Shown: one piece after another, positions 16,547 through 26,620 of the stretch
Numbering within the stretch: position 1 is the stretch's first letter
How the letters are laid out: each line of letters starts with the position of its first letter
NCBI RefSeq assembly: GCF_010645065.1
Contig: NZ_JAADZW010000003.1
Location: 142,065-206,064, forward strand
Direction of reading: 5' to 3'
DNA: 64,000 nt
From: Flavobacterium fluviatile
Lineage (GTDB): Bacteria > Bacteroidota > Bacteroidia > Flavobacteriales > Flavobacteriaceae
Notes under the pieces: generated by a model
What the model saw: only the letters and a program-made list of their open reading frames with translations
Database searches by the model: none
What the model was told of the DNA's origin: nothing
Made by a program: the position numbers and the translations under genes

Positions 16547-19021
16547 TTATTCTGTTGTAATTACAATGGTCGATTGTTTTAGTCCATTCGCTTTAGCGGT
16601 TAATTCTAATCTTCCGGATTTATCTCCCGATTGTACAATTACGAGACATTTTCCGGCTAGAGCGGTATGTTTAGTTCCTTTGTACGGTTCGTGACTTACC
16701 GGATCTCCACTGCAAACGCCTACTATTTTTCCGTTTCCTTTTAATGAAAAGTTGATTTCGTTATTGGCATTTGGTGCTATTGTTCCGTTAGCATCCAAAA
16801 CATCTGCAGTTACAAAAGACAAATCGTTTTTGTCTGCTTTAATGGTACTTCTGTCAGCCGTTAATTTCAGTTGCGAAGGATTTCCGGCAGTTTTGATTTC
16901 TTTTTCTAAAACCACTTTTCCGCCTTTACGGGAAACTGCTTTTAGAGTCCCCGCTTCAAAAGGAATTCGCCACATGACATGCAAATCGTCTCCTTTTTTT
17001 GCTCTTTTTCCAACTGATTTTCCGTTTACGAAAAGTTCAACCTCATCGGCTTTATTGTAGTATGCCCAAACATCAACCGTTTGTCCTGTTTTCCAGTTCC
17101 AATGCGGGAAAACGTGAAGAACATCTTTATTTGTCCATTCACTTTGGTACATATAATAGACGTCTTTTGGGAAACCCGCTAAATCGACAATACCAAAATA
17201 GGAACTTACCGATGGCCACTCGTATGGTGTTGGTTCTCCAATGTAATCGAAACCTGTCCAAACATACATTCCAGCCAGAAAATCATGTTTTTTTATGATT
17301 TTCCAGGTTGCTTCGTGCGTAGATCCCCAGGGTGTCTGCACCTGATCATAAGCCGAAACGGTATTTCCCGGATTTCCTCCTTCAAATTTCTTATCCCAGC
17401 TAACCGGCCATTTTTTAATTGTGTCCGAAACAGCATCATAATAACCTCTTGTCTGCAAACCTGAGGTAGTTTCGGTTGCGATGAAAGGGGTTTTTGGAAA
17501 ATTTTTTAAATGATGTTCGAAAGTCTGATGCGCATAATTGTATCCTATCAAATCTAAAACTCCAGATCCGGCAAGCGGATTAATCGAAACATTCTTTTTC
17601 TCAAATTGCAAAGTTACCGCATCAATATTCATATTTACCGGCGGATTCATTCCTGCTGTCAACGGTCTTGTTTTATCGTACTGGCGTGTGATGGCAGCTA
17701 ACTCTTTAGCGATTTCAATTCCGGTTTCATTCCATTGTTCCGGAATTTCATTTCCGATACTCCACATAAAAATACTTGGATGATTGCGGTCACGACGTAA
17801 TTGATCTGCTAAATCTTGTCTATGCCATTTGTCCCAATCATTTGCATAATCGTATTTGGTTTTGTTTTGTTTCCACATGTCAAAAGCTTCATCCATTACA
17901 ATAAAACCCATTTTGTCGCAAAGATTTAGAAGTTCCGGAGCGGGAGGATTGTGTGAAGTTCTGATTCCGTTTACACCCATTTCTTTCAAAATCTCCAACT
18001 GACGCTCAATAGCGCGTGTATTAATTGCAGCGCCTAACGGACCTAAATCGTGGTGCATGCAAACTCCTTTTATTTTGACTTGTTTTCCATTCAGGATAAA
18101 ACCTTTATTCAGATCAAACTTAAATTCTCTTATTCCGAAATTGGTTTTGTATTGATCTACAACTTTATCGTCAACTAAAATTTCCGTAACTGCTGTGTAC
18201 AATTCCGGTTTTTCAACTGACCATAACGCCGGATTTTCAACTTCTGCTGACTGCTTTATAATTTGACTTCCGTCTGCATTGATTGTTATATCTTGAGTAA
18301 CCGATGTTACTTTGGTGTCTTCTTTAAAAATAGTTGTCGTTACTGTTGTTTTTTTACCTTCTGTATATTGATTTTTAATTGTTGTTTCAATACTTACTGA
18401 AGCTTTTTCGGCAGTAACTTTTGGAGTTGTAATATACGTTCCCCATTGTTCAACGTGAAGTTTGTCTGTGGTTTCGATCCAGACATTTCTAAAAATTCCG
18501 GAACCCGAATACCAGCGTGAATTAGGTTGTTTTGAATTGTCAACCTTAACAATTATTTCGTTGTTTTTATCTCCGTAATTTAAATATGGAGTAATCTCAT
18601 ATTGAAAACCAATATATCCGTTTGGACGTTTTCCTAAGTAATGTCCGTTTACCCAGACTTCGCTGTTTCTGTAAACGCCGTCAAAGGTGATCGATGTTAT
18701 TTTTGCAGTGTCTTCAGCAGCCACTTTGAATGTTTTTTTGTACCATCCTAAACCGCCGTTCAGGGATCCGCCTCCATAACCGGCAGGACTTTTTTTATTA
18801 AATTTTTCTTCGATACTCCAGTCGTGGGGAACGTCTAAAGTTCTCCATTTTGTTGTAGCACTAATTGTATCTTTATCAACGAGGCTATCATTAAGATGGA
18901 AACTCCAGTCTGAATTAAAAGACACTTTTCTGCTTTCAAAATCAGTATTTTTCTTATTGCAGCTAAAAACTGCAAAAAGTCCCAAAATTGTCAAGGCCTT
19001 TAAAAAATTCAAATGTTTCAT
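16547..19021 (-). CDS. GH2 beta-galactosidase, lipoprotein
   Basis: This 824-residue protein has a lipobox at Cys21 (FAVFSCNKK). It carries the GH2 sugar-binding domain (VPHDWSIEEKF), an immunoglobulin-like domain, and the catalytic barrel from about 300. Glu425 in WSIGNEIPEQW is the expected acid/base and Glu517 in FIATETTSG the nucleophile. Two beta domains follow, including the AYYNKADEVELFVNGKS segment. GH2 members of this type are beta-galactosidases, and in a xyloglucan locus the enzyme removes beta-1,2-galactose from xylosyl side chains after fucose is gone. It is the first enzyme gene after the transport genes, 230 bases from the lipoprotein gene. Beta-glucuronidase or mannosidase activity is less likely. 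Confidence 0.88.
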   Translation of the reverse strand: MKHLNFLKALTILGLFAVFSCNKKNTDFESRKVSFNSDWSFHLNDSLVDKDTISATTKWRTLDVPHDWSIEEKFNKKSPAGYGGGSLNGGLGWYKKTFKVAAEDTAKITSITFDGVYRNSEVWVNGHYLGKRPNGYIGFQYEITPYLNYGDKNNEIIVKVDNSKQPNSRWYSGSGIFRNVWIETTDKLHVEQWGTYITTPKVTAEKASVSIETTIKNQYTEGKKTTVTTTIFKEDTKVTSVTQDITINADGSQIIKQSAEVENPALWSVEKPELYTAVTEILVDDKVVDQYKTNFGIREFKFDLNKGFILNGKQVKIKGVCMHHDLGPLGAAINTRAIERQLEILKEMGVNGIRTSHNPPAPELLNLCDKMGFIVMDEAFDMWKQNKTKYDYANDWDKWHRQDLADQLRRDRNHPSIFMWSIGNEIPEQWNETGIEIAKELAAITRQYDKTRPLTAGMNPPVNMNIDAVTLQFEKKNVSINPLAGSGVLDLIGYNYAHQTFEHHLKNFPKTPFIATETTSGLQTRGYYDAVSDTIKKWPVSWDKKFEGGNPGNTVSAYDQVQTPWGSTHEATWKIIKKHDFLAGMYVWTGFDYIGEPTPYEWPSVSSYFGIVDLAGFPKDVYYMYQSEWTNKDVLHVFPHWNWKTGQTVDVWAYYNKADEVELFVNGKSVGKRAKKGDDLHVMWRIPFEAGTLKAVSRKGGKVVLEKEIKTAGNPSQLKLTADRSTIKADKNDLSFVTADVLDANGTIAPNANNEINFSLKGNGKIVGVCSGDPVSHEPYKGTKHTALAGKCLVIVQSGDKSGRLELTAKANGLKQSTIVITTE

Positions 19022-19251
19022 CTTTTTTTTATAATAATTAGAAGAAAATAAATTTACCCATAATTACCAACCAATTCATAAGGCGGCAAATTATTATTTT
19101 TGAGGTATGTATTGTTGTATTTTTTAGTCTTAAACTGATTTGATTTTGTCAAAAAAATAATAAGACATCCCTAAACACTTTCTTTCAAAAAAATAGTACT
19201 AAGATTGTATTTAGAGATGACTTAATTATTTAAAAAATGGTTTTTAGATTA

Positions 19252-20667
19252 TTAATTACTTAGGACAAAGTGGAAAATCATATACTCACTTTTCACCTCA
19301 TCACGTTTTCCAAACCAGATGTCAGTAACCACATTACCAGTTTTTGCAGTTTTAACAATTTTCCATTGGTTTTTAGCCGTAGTAGACACCGTTGCCCAGG
19401 AACTTCCTATTGGAAATGATGGAGTTATACCGCTAAAAGTGATAATATTAGTTCCATCAGTAGTGGTAGAATAAGTCCCTGATTTTGTTGCACCATTACT
19501 GTCTATGGTTGTTACTTTACCATCATCTGAGAAGCTAATTTTGTTTTTAACAACTGTAGCCTGATCACCCGAAACATATCCTGGCCAGCCAGCTGCTTCA
19601 TAATCAGCAACAGAATTCCAGTTGTTTAACATTTCACCATTCAAATCAGTCCAGTTAAAAGGAGTGTCCTTGCTTAAATGCCATGTTTTAGTGGTTGTTG
19701 ATGTAGTTGACAATAAATCATCCACACTTCCGCCATTTAAATCAATTGCAGGATTTGGATCCGGAACATCTTTTGGCACCCAGTTATCGCTATAGTCTTT
19801 TGATATAAAGTTAAAAACCAATGTTGCTGTAGACTCACAACTATTTTTTCTCATCACACCTACTTGTAATGTGTTTTCAGTTAAAGACATGATTTTCATC
19901 GATTTCCAATCTACAACACAATTCTCATTTTCATTAGGGTGTATGATCGTAGCATTAGAAGTCGTTAAGGTTTTTGCAGCAGCGTCTAAAAAGAATGTTC
20001 CGGACTCCTGACCATACGCCGGAGACATCTTATGATCTGTTTTTAAAAATGGACCACCCTCTAAACTAAATGTCATACTTCCGTAATCACCTTTAGCTGC
20101 AATCCATTGGTTGCCCTTCCACTCCGGAAGCCAATTCCAGCAATCAGTACCATAACAACCATTATCACCCCCTTCTAACCATGCATTATCAGCTCCGTAA
20201 AAGTACATTGGACCAATAAAATATTTCGAAACCCCATCTGCATTTAAATCCAAAAGCCAGGTTTTAGATTTTCCAACACCGCCTGTAAGTAAATTCCAAA
20301 GAGGATCGTTTACATAAGTTAAGTTGTCCTGCGTAACCGTCACGGTGTAAGGATCTAACTCTACAATACCACCACCGGTAACAGCTGTAATTTTGATTGT
20401 ATAGTTTCCTTTAAAAGCATATTTAACCGTTTCAGTCGCTTTATTTGATTTACCTGTCCCATAATCCCAGGTAAGCACAACTCCCGGAGTTTTATTTTTC
20501 AGTATGACAGTATTTCCTCCCGGATCAACTTCAAAATCCTGTGTAATTTCATAATCAATATCTGATTTATCAGTCACGGCATCTAACGAATAAGTGTCAG
20601 GTGAACAGGATGACAATAGCAATAGCAGTGTCAAAAATGTTGTAATTATTATTTTAATATTTTTCAT
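19252..20667 (-). CDS. Surface glycan-binding lipoprotein (SusE-position, PKD-like N-terminus)
   Basis: The 471-residue product has a lipobox at Cys21 (LLLLLSSCSPD) and follows SusD by 23 bases. Residues about 40-115 resemble a PKD/immunoglobulin fold (GVVLTWDYGTGKS, YAFKGNYTIKITAV). The rest is rich in Trp, Gly and aromatic clusters (NGCYGTDCWNWLPEWKGNQW), which suits carbohydrate binding, and two similar halves both contain KTWxL motifs (SKTWLLDLN near 130 and TKTWHLSKD near 325). The role is inferred from position: lipoproteins after SusD usually bind the target glycan at the cell surface. No catalytic motif is visible. Confidence 0.75.
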   Translation of the reverse strand: MKNIKIIITTFLTLLLLLSSCSPDTYSLDAVTDKSDIDYEITQDFEVDPGGNTVILKNKTPGVVLTWDYGTGKSNKATETVKYAFKGNYTIKITAVTGGGIVELDPYTVTVTQDNLTYVNDPLWNLLTGGVGKSKTWLLDLNADGVSKYFIGPMYFYGADNAWLEGGDNGCYGTDCWNWLPEWKGNQWIAAKGDYGSMTFSLEGGPFLKTDHKMSPAYGQESGTFFLDAAAKTLTTSNATIIHPNENENCVVDWKSMKIMSLTENTLQVGVMRKNSCESTATLVFNFISKDYSDNWVPKDVPDPNPAIDLNGGSVDDLLSTTSTTTKTWHLSKDTPFNWTDLNGEMLNNWNSVADYEAAGWPGYVSGDQATVVKNKISFSDDGKVTTIDSNGATKSGTYSTTTDGTNIITFSGITPSFPIGSSWATVSTTAKNQWKIVKTAKTGNVVTDIWFGKRDEVKSEYMIFHFVLSN

Positions 20668-20690
20668 TTTCTTTAGTTTTTAGTTTAAAA

Positions 20691-22265
20691 TTACCAGCCG
20701 GCATTTTGTTTTAAAATATTTCCTGATAATGTAATCTGCGTATTAGGAATTTGCGATAATCCTTTTGTTTCCTGAATCTTAGCAGCCGATATTGTTTTTG
20801 TTCCGGCAACTCCTCCGCTTAATAAAGTTGTTGATTCTGCAATTTCTGACGAGGCTTTACCGATTCCCTGACGCAATAAATCCCAGTATCTGATGCCCTC
20901 AAGTGCAAACTCTAAGCGTCTTTCATCCATAATATTTTCCTGTGTTACTGACTTAGCTGTAAAATTAGTTTTATACGCTCTTTGTCTCACCTGGTCAAAA
21001 TACGACTGAGCACTCCCGCTGCCTAATTCAGCTGCCATTAACAATACATCAGCATATCGCAATACAACATAATCCTGAAACTGGCTGATATCCCAAAACT
21101 GGCTGCCCAAAACAAGCGGAAGATCTTTTCCGTCCTTATCTACCATTGGTGCGTATTTTTTATTATAATATCCTGTATATTCTCTCTGACTGTTTATTTT
21201 GTCAAATTCTATGTTTTCTTCTTCAATTCCAATGATGGTTGCTGCACGCCTTGTATCATTAGCATCAAAATCATCCCATAATTTTGAGTTCACGGTAACT
21301 CCCCATCCACGGCCATAAGGATATGATGAAAACTCTCTCATACCAAACATTACCAGCCAATGATTGCCATCTGTGTTTCCGTTATAATCACTTGTATAAG
21401 TATATTTTATAGAAAATATGAATTCTTTGTTGCTTTCACCTGCATATTTATCAACCGAAGCTGCCGGCCATAAAGTAGAAAAATCATCAACTAAACCGTG
21501 ACCACTCGATGCAATAACATCTTCTAAATGCTTCAAAGCCTGAGCTTTAGTAACAATCCCGGCTAAATCTGCTTTTCCATAATATCCTGTGTAATATAAA
21601 TAAACACGCCCTAACAGGGATTTTGCTGCCCATTTCGTAATTCTTCCGCCGGGTACAGAATTGTATGCCGCTGCTGGCAAATTCTCTGAAGCAAATACCA
21701 AATCCTCTGCTATTACTTTATAAACTTCCTCCGGAGCTGCCTGTGGAATGTTCTCTTTAGACGGAGTTGTTAAAAGCGGTATGTTTCCCCACAAACGTAC
21801 CATCTCAAAATAAAGATAAGCCCTGATGAATTTAGTCTCAGATTCATAAGTACTTCTTAGTGCAGTATCTCCACCCCAGTCAATCTGATCCATTTTTGAC
21901 AGGAAAACATTACAACGATACAAAGCTCTGTAATAGGCAACCCAATTATTATTGAGAAGATCCACATCAGATGGAGAACGACTCTTATCAAATTCATCTA
22001 CCATTGCATAATTGTAACCATCTGAAGCTCCGGTACCGCCAAAACAATCATCTGACATCACTTCTGTTATTACAGGAACTCCCAAACCACCGGCACCAGT
22101 CGCTACTTGCAAACCATCATAACAACCAACTAATGCAGTATAAGCATCCTCTGTTGTTTTATAAAAATTTGTATCTGTTTGTTGTGTCAGAGGTTCAGTT
22201 TCTAAACTGCAAGAACCCAGAGACAATAAACTCAAACAGAAAATATATAAATAGGTATTTTTCAT
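20691..22265 (-). CDS. SusD/RagB-family nutrient-binding lipoprotein
   Basis: This 524-residue lipoprotein (lipobox at Cys19, SLGSCSLETEP) has the SusD pattern: TNFYKTTEDAYTALVGCYDGL near the start, TPR-like helices, ETKFIRAYLYFEMVRLWGNIPL, and the C-terminal RRLEFALEGIRYWDLLRQG block. SusD proteins sit as lids on SusC channels and bind the oligosaccharide to be imported. It starts 11 bases after the SusC stop and is certainly co-transcribed with it. Specificity, presumed to be xyloglucan oligosaccharides, comes from the neighbouring enzymes only. Confidence 0.95.
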   Translation of the reverse strand: MKNTYLYIFCLSLLSLGSCSLETEPLTQQTDTNFYKTTEDAYTALVGCYDGLQVATGAGGLGVPVITEVMSDDCFGGTGASDGYNYAMVDEFDKSRSPSDVDLLNNNWVAYYRALYRCNVFLSKMDQIDWGGDTALRSTYESETKFIRAYLYFEMVRLWGNIPLLTTPSKENIPQAAPEEVYKVIAEDLVFASENLPAAAYNSVPGGRITKWAAKSLLGRVYLYYTGYYGKADLAGIVTKAQALKHLEDVIASSGHGLVDDFSTLWPAASVDKYAGESNKEFIFSIKYTYTSDYNGNTDGNHWLVMFGMREFSSYPYGRGWGVTVNSKLWDDFDANDTRRAATIIGIEEENIEFDKINSQREYTGYYNKKYAPMVDKDGKDLPLVLGSQFWDISQFQDYVVLRYADVLLMAAELGSGSAQSYFDQVRQRAYKTNFTAKSVTQENIMDERRLEFALEGIRYWDLLRQGIGKASSEIAESTTLLSGGVAGTKTISAAKIQETKGLSQIPNTQITLSGNILKQNAGW

Positions 22266-22276
22266 TATCTTATTTA

Positions 22277-25200
22277 TTAAAGTTTAACATTTAATCCCAA
22301 CATATAGGTTCTTGGTCTTGGGTAGTACCCTACATCCACACCTGATGAAAACTTTTGATCATCATTTGAAGAACCAAATCCAATTTCAGGATCCATACCA
22401 TCATATTTTGTAAAAGTGTAAAGATTTAATACAGAAAAGTAAATTCTGAACTGGCTGGCAAAGAACGATTTAGATTTATCCATTTTGGCTAAATCAAATC
22501 CTAGAGTAACGGTGTTAATCCTTAAAAAATCACCATCCTGAACATATAAGTCTGAAAATTGTGTAAAGTTTCTGTTATCTTCTGTTACTCTTGGCATTGA
22601 ATTCGAAGACCCTTCACCGTGCCAACGGCTCAATATTCTGGAAGTATAATTACCAAAAGCACCCGATTGGTTTCGGTAAGATTGTACAATCTGGTTTCCT
22701 GCCACACCATTTGCCATCAATGAAAAATCAAATGCTTTATAGTTTGCTGATAAAGAAAAACCATAGGTAAAATCAGGATTAGGATTTCCGATGCTGGTTT
22801 TATCAAGAGAGTCAATTTTATCATCTCCGTTTGTATTTACGTAGATAATATCTCCCGGAGCTGCACCAGGCTGTAATACTACACCGCTATCCGATTTATA
22901 ATTATCAATTTGTTCCTGATTCTGAAAAACGCCTCCTGTTTTGTAACCCCAGAAATATCCCAAAGGAAATCCGTTTTCCGCTCTGTAGAATTCGCCCGCA
23001 TTATCATAAAGTTCATTATTCAACCCATGAATTATACCATCTGTTGTAGGTATCTTACCTACTGTATTTTTATTATAGGCACCATTTGCACTCACACTAT
23101 AATTAAAATCACCAATATTGTTTTGATAATTCAGGCTTAACTCCACCCCTTTATTCTCTACATCCCCACCATTAATATAAGGCGGTACTTCAGCACCCGC
23201 AGTTGCTAACATTGGAGCTAAAATCAGCCAGTCCTTGTTTGTTTTTTTATAAACATCAAAAGTAACGTTCAGGGCATTATTCAAAAATCTGGCATCCAGA
23301 CCCACGTTAATCTGATCTGAATTTTCCCATTTTAAATCAGGATTTGCAAATCTCAGAGGATAGGTTCCCGGTGTAAGGACTCCCTCTGTATCACCAAAAA
23401 TATAATTTGTATTATTCGATTTCATTACAGCTAAATATTGAAAGTTTCCAACTGCCTGATTACCAACCTGACCCCAGCTCGCTCTCAATTTTAAAAAATT
23501 AATAGCTTGAGAATCTTTCAAAAATGTTTCATTAGACATTACCCATCCAGCAGACACTGATGGGAAATAGCTCCATTGATTATCGGGAGCAAATTTTGAT
23601 GAACCATCAGCTCTCAGAGTAGCATTAATCAAATAGGTGTCTTTAAAGTTATAATTTAATCTCCCAAAATAAGACATCAATATATTTTCTTCTTTTTTCC
23701 CTTTTATAGTTATTTTTGTGCCGTCTTTATTTGTAGTATTATCTATCCACGCATGTTCTAAATCATTAAAAACAGAATCTGCATTATTTGCTTCTACAGA
23801 AGTTCCTGCATAATTAATATAAGATGTTCCCAGCATTGCTTCGAAATGATGATCTTCAGCAACATTGAATTTATACCCCAATAAATTATCCCAGTTGATA
23901 CGTCTGCTTTTAAACATGTTTTGGTTGACAGTATCAAAATTATTATTTGCATAAATTGACAGATGATATACAGGTTTGTATGAATGTCCTTCAGACACAT
24001 AATAATCAAGTCCTAAAGTTGTTCTAAACGTAAGGTCTTTTATGGGTTCAATCTGTAAATAAACATTTCCTAATAACTTCTGATTGTTACTTTCATTTTG
24101 ATTGTTGTAGTCCATCATTGCATAAGGATTTGCAACTCCATTTAACCATGGTTCAGTACTATTTGTATTTGTAGTGTCAAAATAATTACCATCGGCATCG
24201 TACATTGGCAATAACGGAGTAGTCTGAAATGCGCTTCTTAAAGAATTGTTGTATTGATTTCCAACTCCAATACCATTTTTATCTACATAAGCAAAACTTA
24301 GATTCTGTCCCAGAGTTAAAATGTCTTTATATAATTTATGTTCTGAATTGAATCTGAAATTGTAACGTTCATAGTTCGACAAATCTTTGCCGCCAACTAC
24401 TCCTTCCTGTCCTAAATAAGACAATGAGGTAGAATACACTGAAGTCTCTGAACCGCCTGATGCTCCAAACGAGAAGTTTTTGGTAGCTGCATTATCTGTC
24501 AACATTTTATCCATCCAGTTCGTACCTTTTCCTAAAGCAGCAATCTGATCATTAGTAAAATAAGGATTTTTACCTGAGTTTACTGCCGCTTCATTCAAAA
24601 TAGTGGCGTATTCTCTGGCATCTAATAAATCAACTTTTCTGGCTACCGACTGTACGCCATAATATTGGTCAAATGTAATTTTTCCCGGAGAACCTCTTTT
24701 CCCTTTTTTGGTTGTAACCAAAACAACTCCGTTTGCAGCCTGAGATCCGTAAATGGCAGACGAAGCCGCATCTTTTAAAACCGAAATTGATTCAATATCA
24801 GAATTGCTTAGATAAGCAATATCACCTGTAATTACACCATCTACAACATACAGCGGACTGCTTCCTCCCGTAGTCCCTAATCCCCTTATAACAACATTCA
24901 TAGATTCTCCAGGCTGCCCGGAAGTAGATGTAATCTGAATACCAGCTGCCTGTCCTTGCAGTCCCTGAAGTGCGTTGATAGTGTTAGTTTTAGCAAGGTT
25001 TTCACCTGATACCTGAGCAACGGCAGTAGTAACCGCTGTTCTTTTTTGCGTACCATACCCAATAACTACGACTTCTTTAAGATCTGCCGCTTCAGTTTGT
25101 AAAGTGACAGCAATTGTTTTTTGCGATCCTAAAGTTACACGCTGGGTTTTGAACCCCATAAAACTGATTGCTATTACATCACCAGTTTTTGCCTCTATCC

Positions 25201-25423
25201 TGAAATTACCGTCAAAATCTGTCGAAGTTCCTCTTTTCGTCCCTTCAATTGCTACAGTAGCACCTGGAATTCCAATACCGTCGTCTGCTGATTTTACATT
25301 TCCGCTTACAAATTGGGATTGCTCTTGTGCAAAACCCGACTGTATCGTAAATACGTTAAGCAGCAGCACCACGAAAAACTGGAGCATTGTCGGTTTAATA
25401 CAATAATTGCTTTTCATAATCAT
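22277..25423 (-). CDS. SusC/RagA-type TonB-dependent outer-membrane transporter
   Basis: The 1048-residue product has a signal peptide ending QSGFAQ (about 33), a carboxypeptidase-regulatory-like domain (about 38-110, VSGNVKSADDGIGIPGATV), the LKEVVVIGYGTQKR segment before the plug, the plug domain with GDIAYLSNSDIESISVLKDAA, and a long beta barrel ending YMLGLNVKL. It imports oligosaccharides over the outer membrane with TonB energy, together with SusD. A second ATG lies two codons downstream (MKSNYC) and may be the true start. It is the first gene of the PUL and faces a 457-base control region shared with the Nudix-like regulators. Confidence 0.95.
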   Translation of the reverse strand: MIMKSNYCIKPTMLQFFVVLLLNVFTIQSGFAQEQSQFVSGNVKSADDGIGIPGATVAIEGTKRGTSTDFDGNFRIEAKTGDVIAISFMGFKTQRVTLGSQKTIAVTLQTEAADLKEVVVIGYGTQKRTAVTTAVAQVSGENLAKTNTINALQGLQGQAAGIQITSTSGQPGESMNVVIRGLGTTGGSSPLYVVDGVITGDIAYLSNSDIESISVLKDAASSAIYGSQAANGVVLVTTKKGKRGSPGKITFDQYYGVQSVARKVDLLDAREYATILNEAAVNSGKNPYFTNDQIAALGKGTNWMDKMLTDNAATKNFSFGASGGSETSVYSTSLSYLGQEGVVGGKDLSNYERYNFRFNSEHKLYKDILTLGQNLSFAYVDKNGIGVGNQYNNSLRSAFQTTPLLPMYDADGNYFDTTNTNSTEPWLNGVANPYAMMDYNNQNESNNQKLLGNVYLQIEPIKDLTFRTTLGLDYYVSEGHSYKPVYHLSIYANNNFDTVNQNMFKSRRINWDNLLGYKFNVAEDHHFEAMLGTSYINYAGTSVEANNADSVFNDLEHAWIDNTTNKDGTKITIKGKKEENILMSYFGRLNYNFKDTYLINATLRADGSSKFAPDNQWSYFPSVSAGWVMSNETFLKDSQAINFLKLRASWGQVGNQAVGNFQYLAVMKSNNTNYIFGDTEGVLTPGTYPLRFANPDLKWENSDQINVGLDARFLNNALNVTFDVYKKTNKDWLILAPMLATAGAEVPPYINGGDVENKGVELSLNYQNNIGDFNYSVSANGAYNKNTVGKIPTTDGIIHGLNNELYDNAGEFYRAENGFPLGYFWGYKTGGVFQNQEQIDNYKSDSGVVLQPGAAPGDIIYVNTNGDDKIDSLDKTSIGNPNPDFTYGFSLSANYKAFDFSLMANGVAGNQIVQSYRNQSGAFGNYTSRILSRWHGEGSSNSMPRVTEDNRNFTQFSDLYVQDGDFLRINTVTLGFDLAKMDKSKSFFASQFRIYFSVLNLYTFTKYDGMDPEIGFGSSNDDQKFSSGVDVGYYPRPRTYMLGLNVKL

Positions 25424-25880
25424 TAATAATTTGGTTAAAGTTTGTTGTTAGTTGTTTTAATCTAATTAATAGGCATTCAAAATATTTTGTACATCATTTT
25501 TTGTTTCCACCTGTAAAAAATCCCTGTTATCTTCTTCTCAAATTAACTTATAGTCAAAATACATTTATCTTATGGTTAATTTGACTACAAGTGTAATGCA
25601 ATTTTTCTATATTAACAAAAAATTAGACTTATTTTTTTGTAATTATAATAATATTATCTAAATTTTTACATATAAATCATTATAGATTATTTAAAACAAT
25701 TAAAAATAATTATAATATCATCATTTATACAATCAAATTATCAAAGATTGGAACACTTTATTCTATTATTTTGTATTATTTTAAAAAATTTAGAATATTA
25801 TTGCACTCATTTAAAAATATGTATCCCTTTAAGTATATTGTATAGTTTTTATTTATTTAATTTGTCAAAATTTTAATAAC
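25424..25880. promoter_or_regulatory. Divergent control region between SusC and the Nudix-like regulators
   Basis: This 457-base gap is very AT-rich and has no ORF worth calling. It must hold the promoters of the PUL and of the regulator pair. I find no exact TAnnTTTG on either strand. Operator sites for the regulators are likely but I cannot define them by eye. Confidence 0.5.
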
Positions 25881-26597
25881 ATGGCCGACAATCTGAATAA
25901 TGACACTATCGAAAAAAATGATTCTTCGGTGATGAATGCCATTACGATTGACTGTGTTATATTTGGTTTCGACCAGGGAAGTCTTGAAGTACTTTTGATT
26001 CAGCATGGAGAAGGAATCAGTAAAGGAAAATGGGGACTTCCGGGAGGGTGGATTAATAAAAAAGAAAGTACTGATGATGCCGCCCACAGATTATTGAATG
26101 AACTTACAGCATTAGACCAGATTTATCTGGAACAGCTAAAAGCATTTGGAAATCCGGATCGTTTTCCGCTAAGACGTGTCATTACAATTGGATATTACGC
26201 CCTGATTAAAAGGGAAGACTATAATATTAAGGCAGGCTTTACAGCATCTGATGCAAAATGGTATAAGATTAATGAAATTCCGGATTTGATTTATGACCAC
26301 AACGAGATTCTGACATACAGCCTGAAACATTTAAGAAACAGGGTTCGTCAGGCGCCCATTGGTTTTGAGCTTCTGCCCGAAAAATTCACATTGTTGCAAT
26401 TAATGCATTTGTACGAAGAAATATTAGGAATCGAAATGGACAAATCTAATTTCAGACGAAAAATTCTTCACATGAAATTGCTTGGTGCGCTAGATGAAAA
26501 ACAGCAGGATGTTTCTCACAGAGCGGCGAAGCTATACAAATTTGACTCAGAAATTTATACAAAACTTACTGAAAAAGGATTTAATTTTGAATTTTAA
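25881..26597 (+). CDS. Nudix-like sugar-responsive transcriptional regulator 1
   Basis: This 238-residue protein joins a Nudix-like domain (about 20-150) to a C-terminal winged-helix region with FTLLQLMHLYEEILG, typical of NrtR/AraR-type regulators in Bacteroidota. The Nudix box is degenerate: Gly56, Glu62, Arg70 and Glu74 remain, but two catalytic positions are Leu71 and Leu75 in RLLNEL. Hydrolase activity is thus unlikely and the domain probably senses a sugar ligand, as in the arabinose regulator AraR. It is divergent from SusC and followed 23 bases later by a close paralogue. No hybrid two-component regulator, SusR or ECF sigma gene is present, so this pair is the best candidate regulator of the PUL. 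Confidence 0.85.
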   Translation: MADNLNNDTIEKNDSSVMNAITIDCVIFGFDQGSLEVLLIQHGEGISKGKWGLPGGWINKKESTDDAAHRLLNELTALDQIYLEQLKAFGNPDRFPLRRVITIGYYALIKREDYNIKAGFTASDAKWYKINEIPDLIYDHNEILTYSLKHLRNRVRQAPIGFELLPEKFTLLQLMHLYEEILGIEMDKSNFRRKILHMKLLGALDEKQQDVSHRAAKLYKFDSEIYTKLTEKGFNFEF

Positions 26598-26620
26598 ACC
26601 AGCCCTTATAAAAGCAAAAA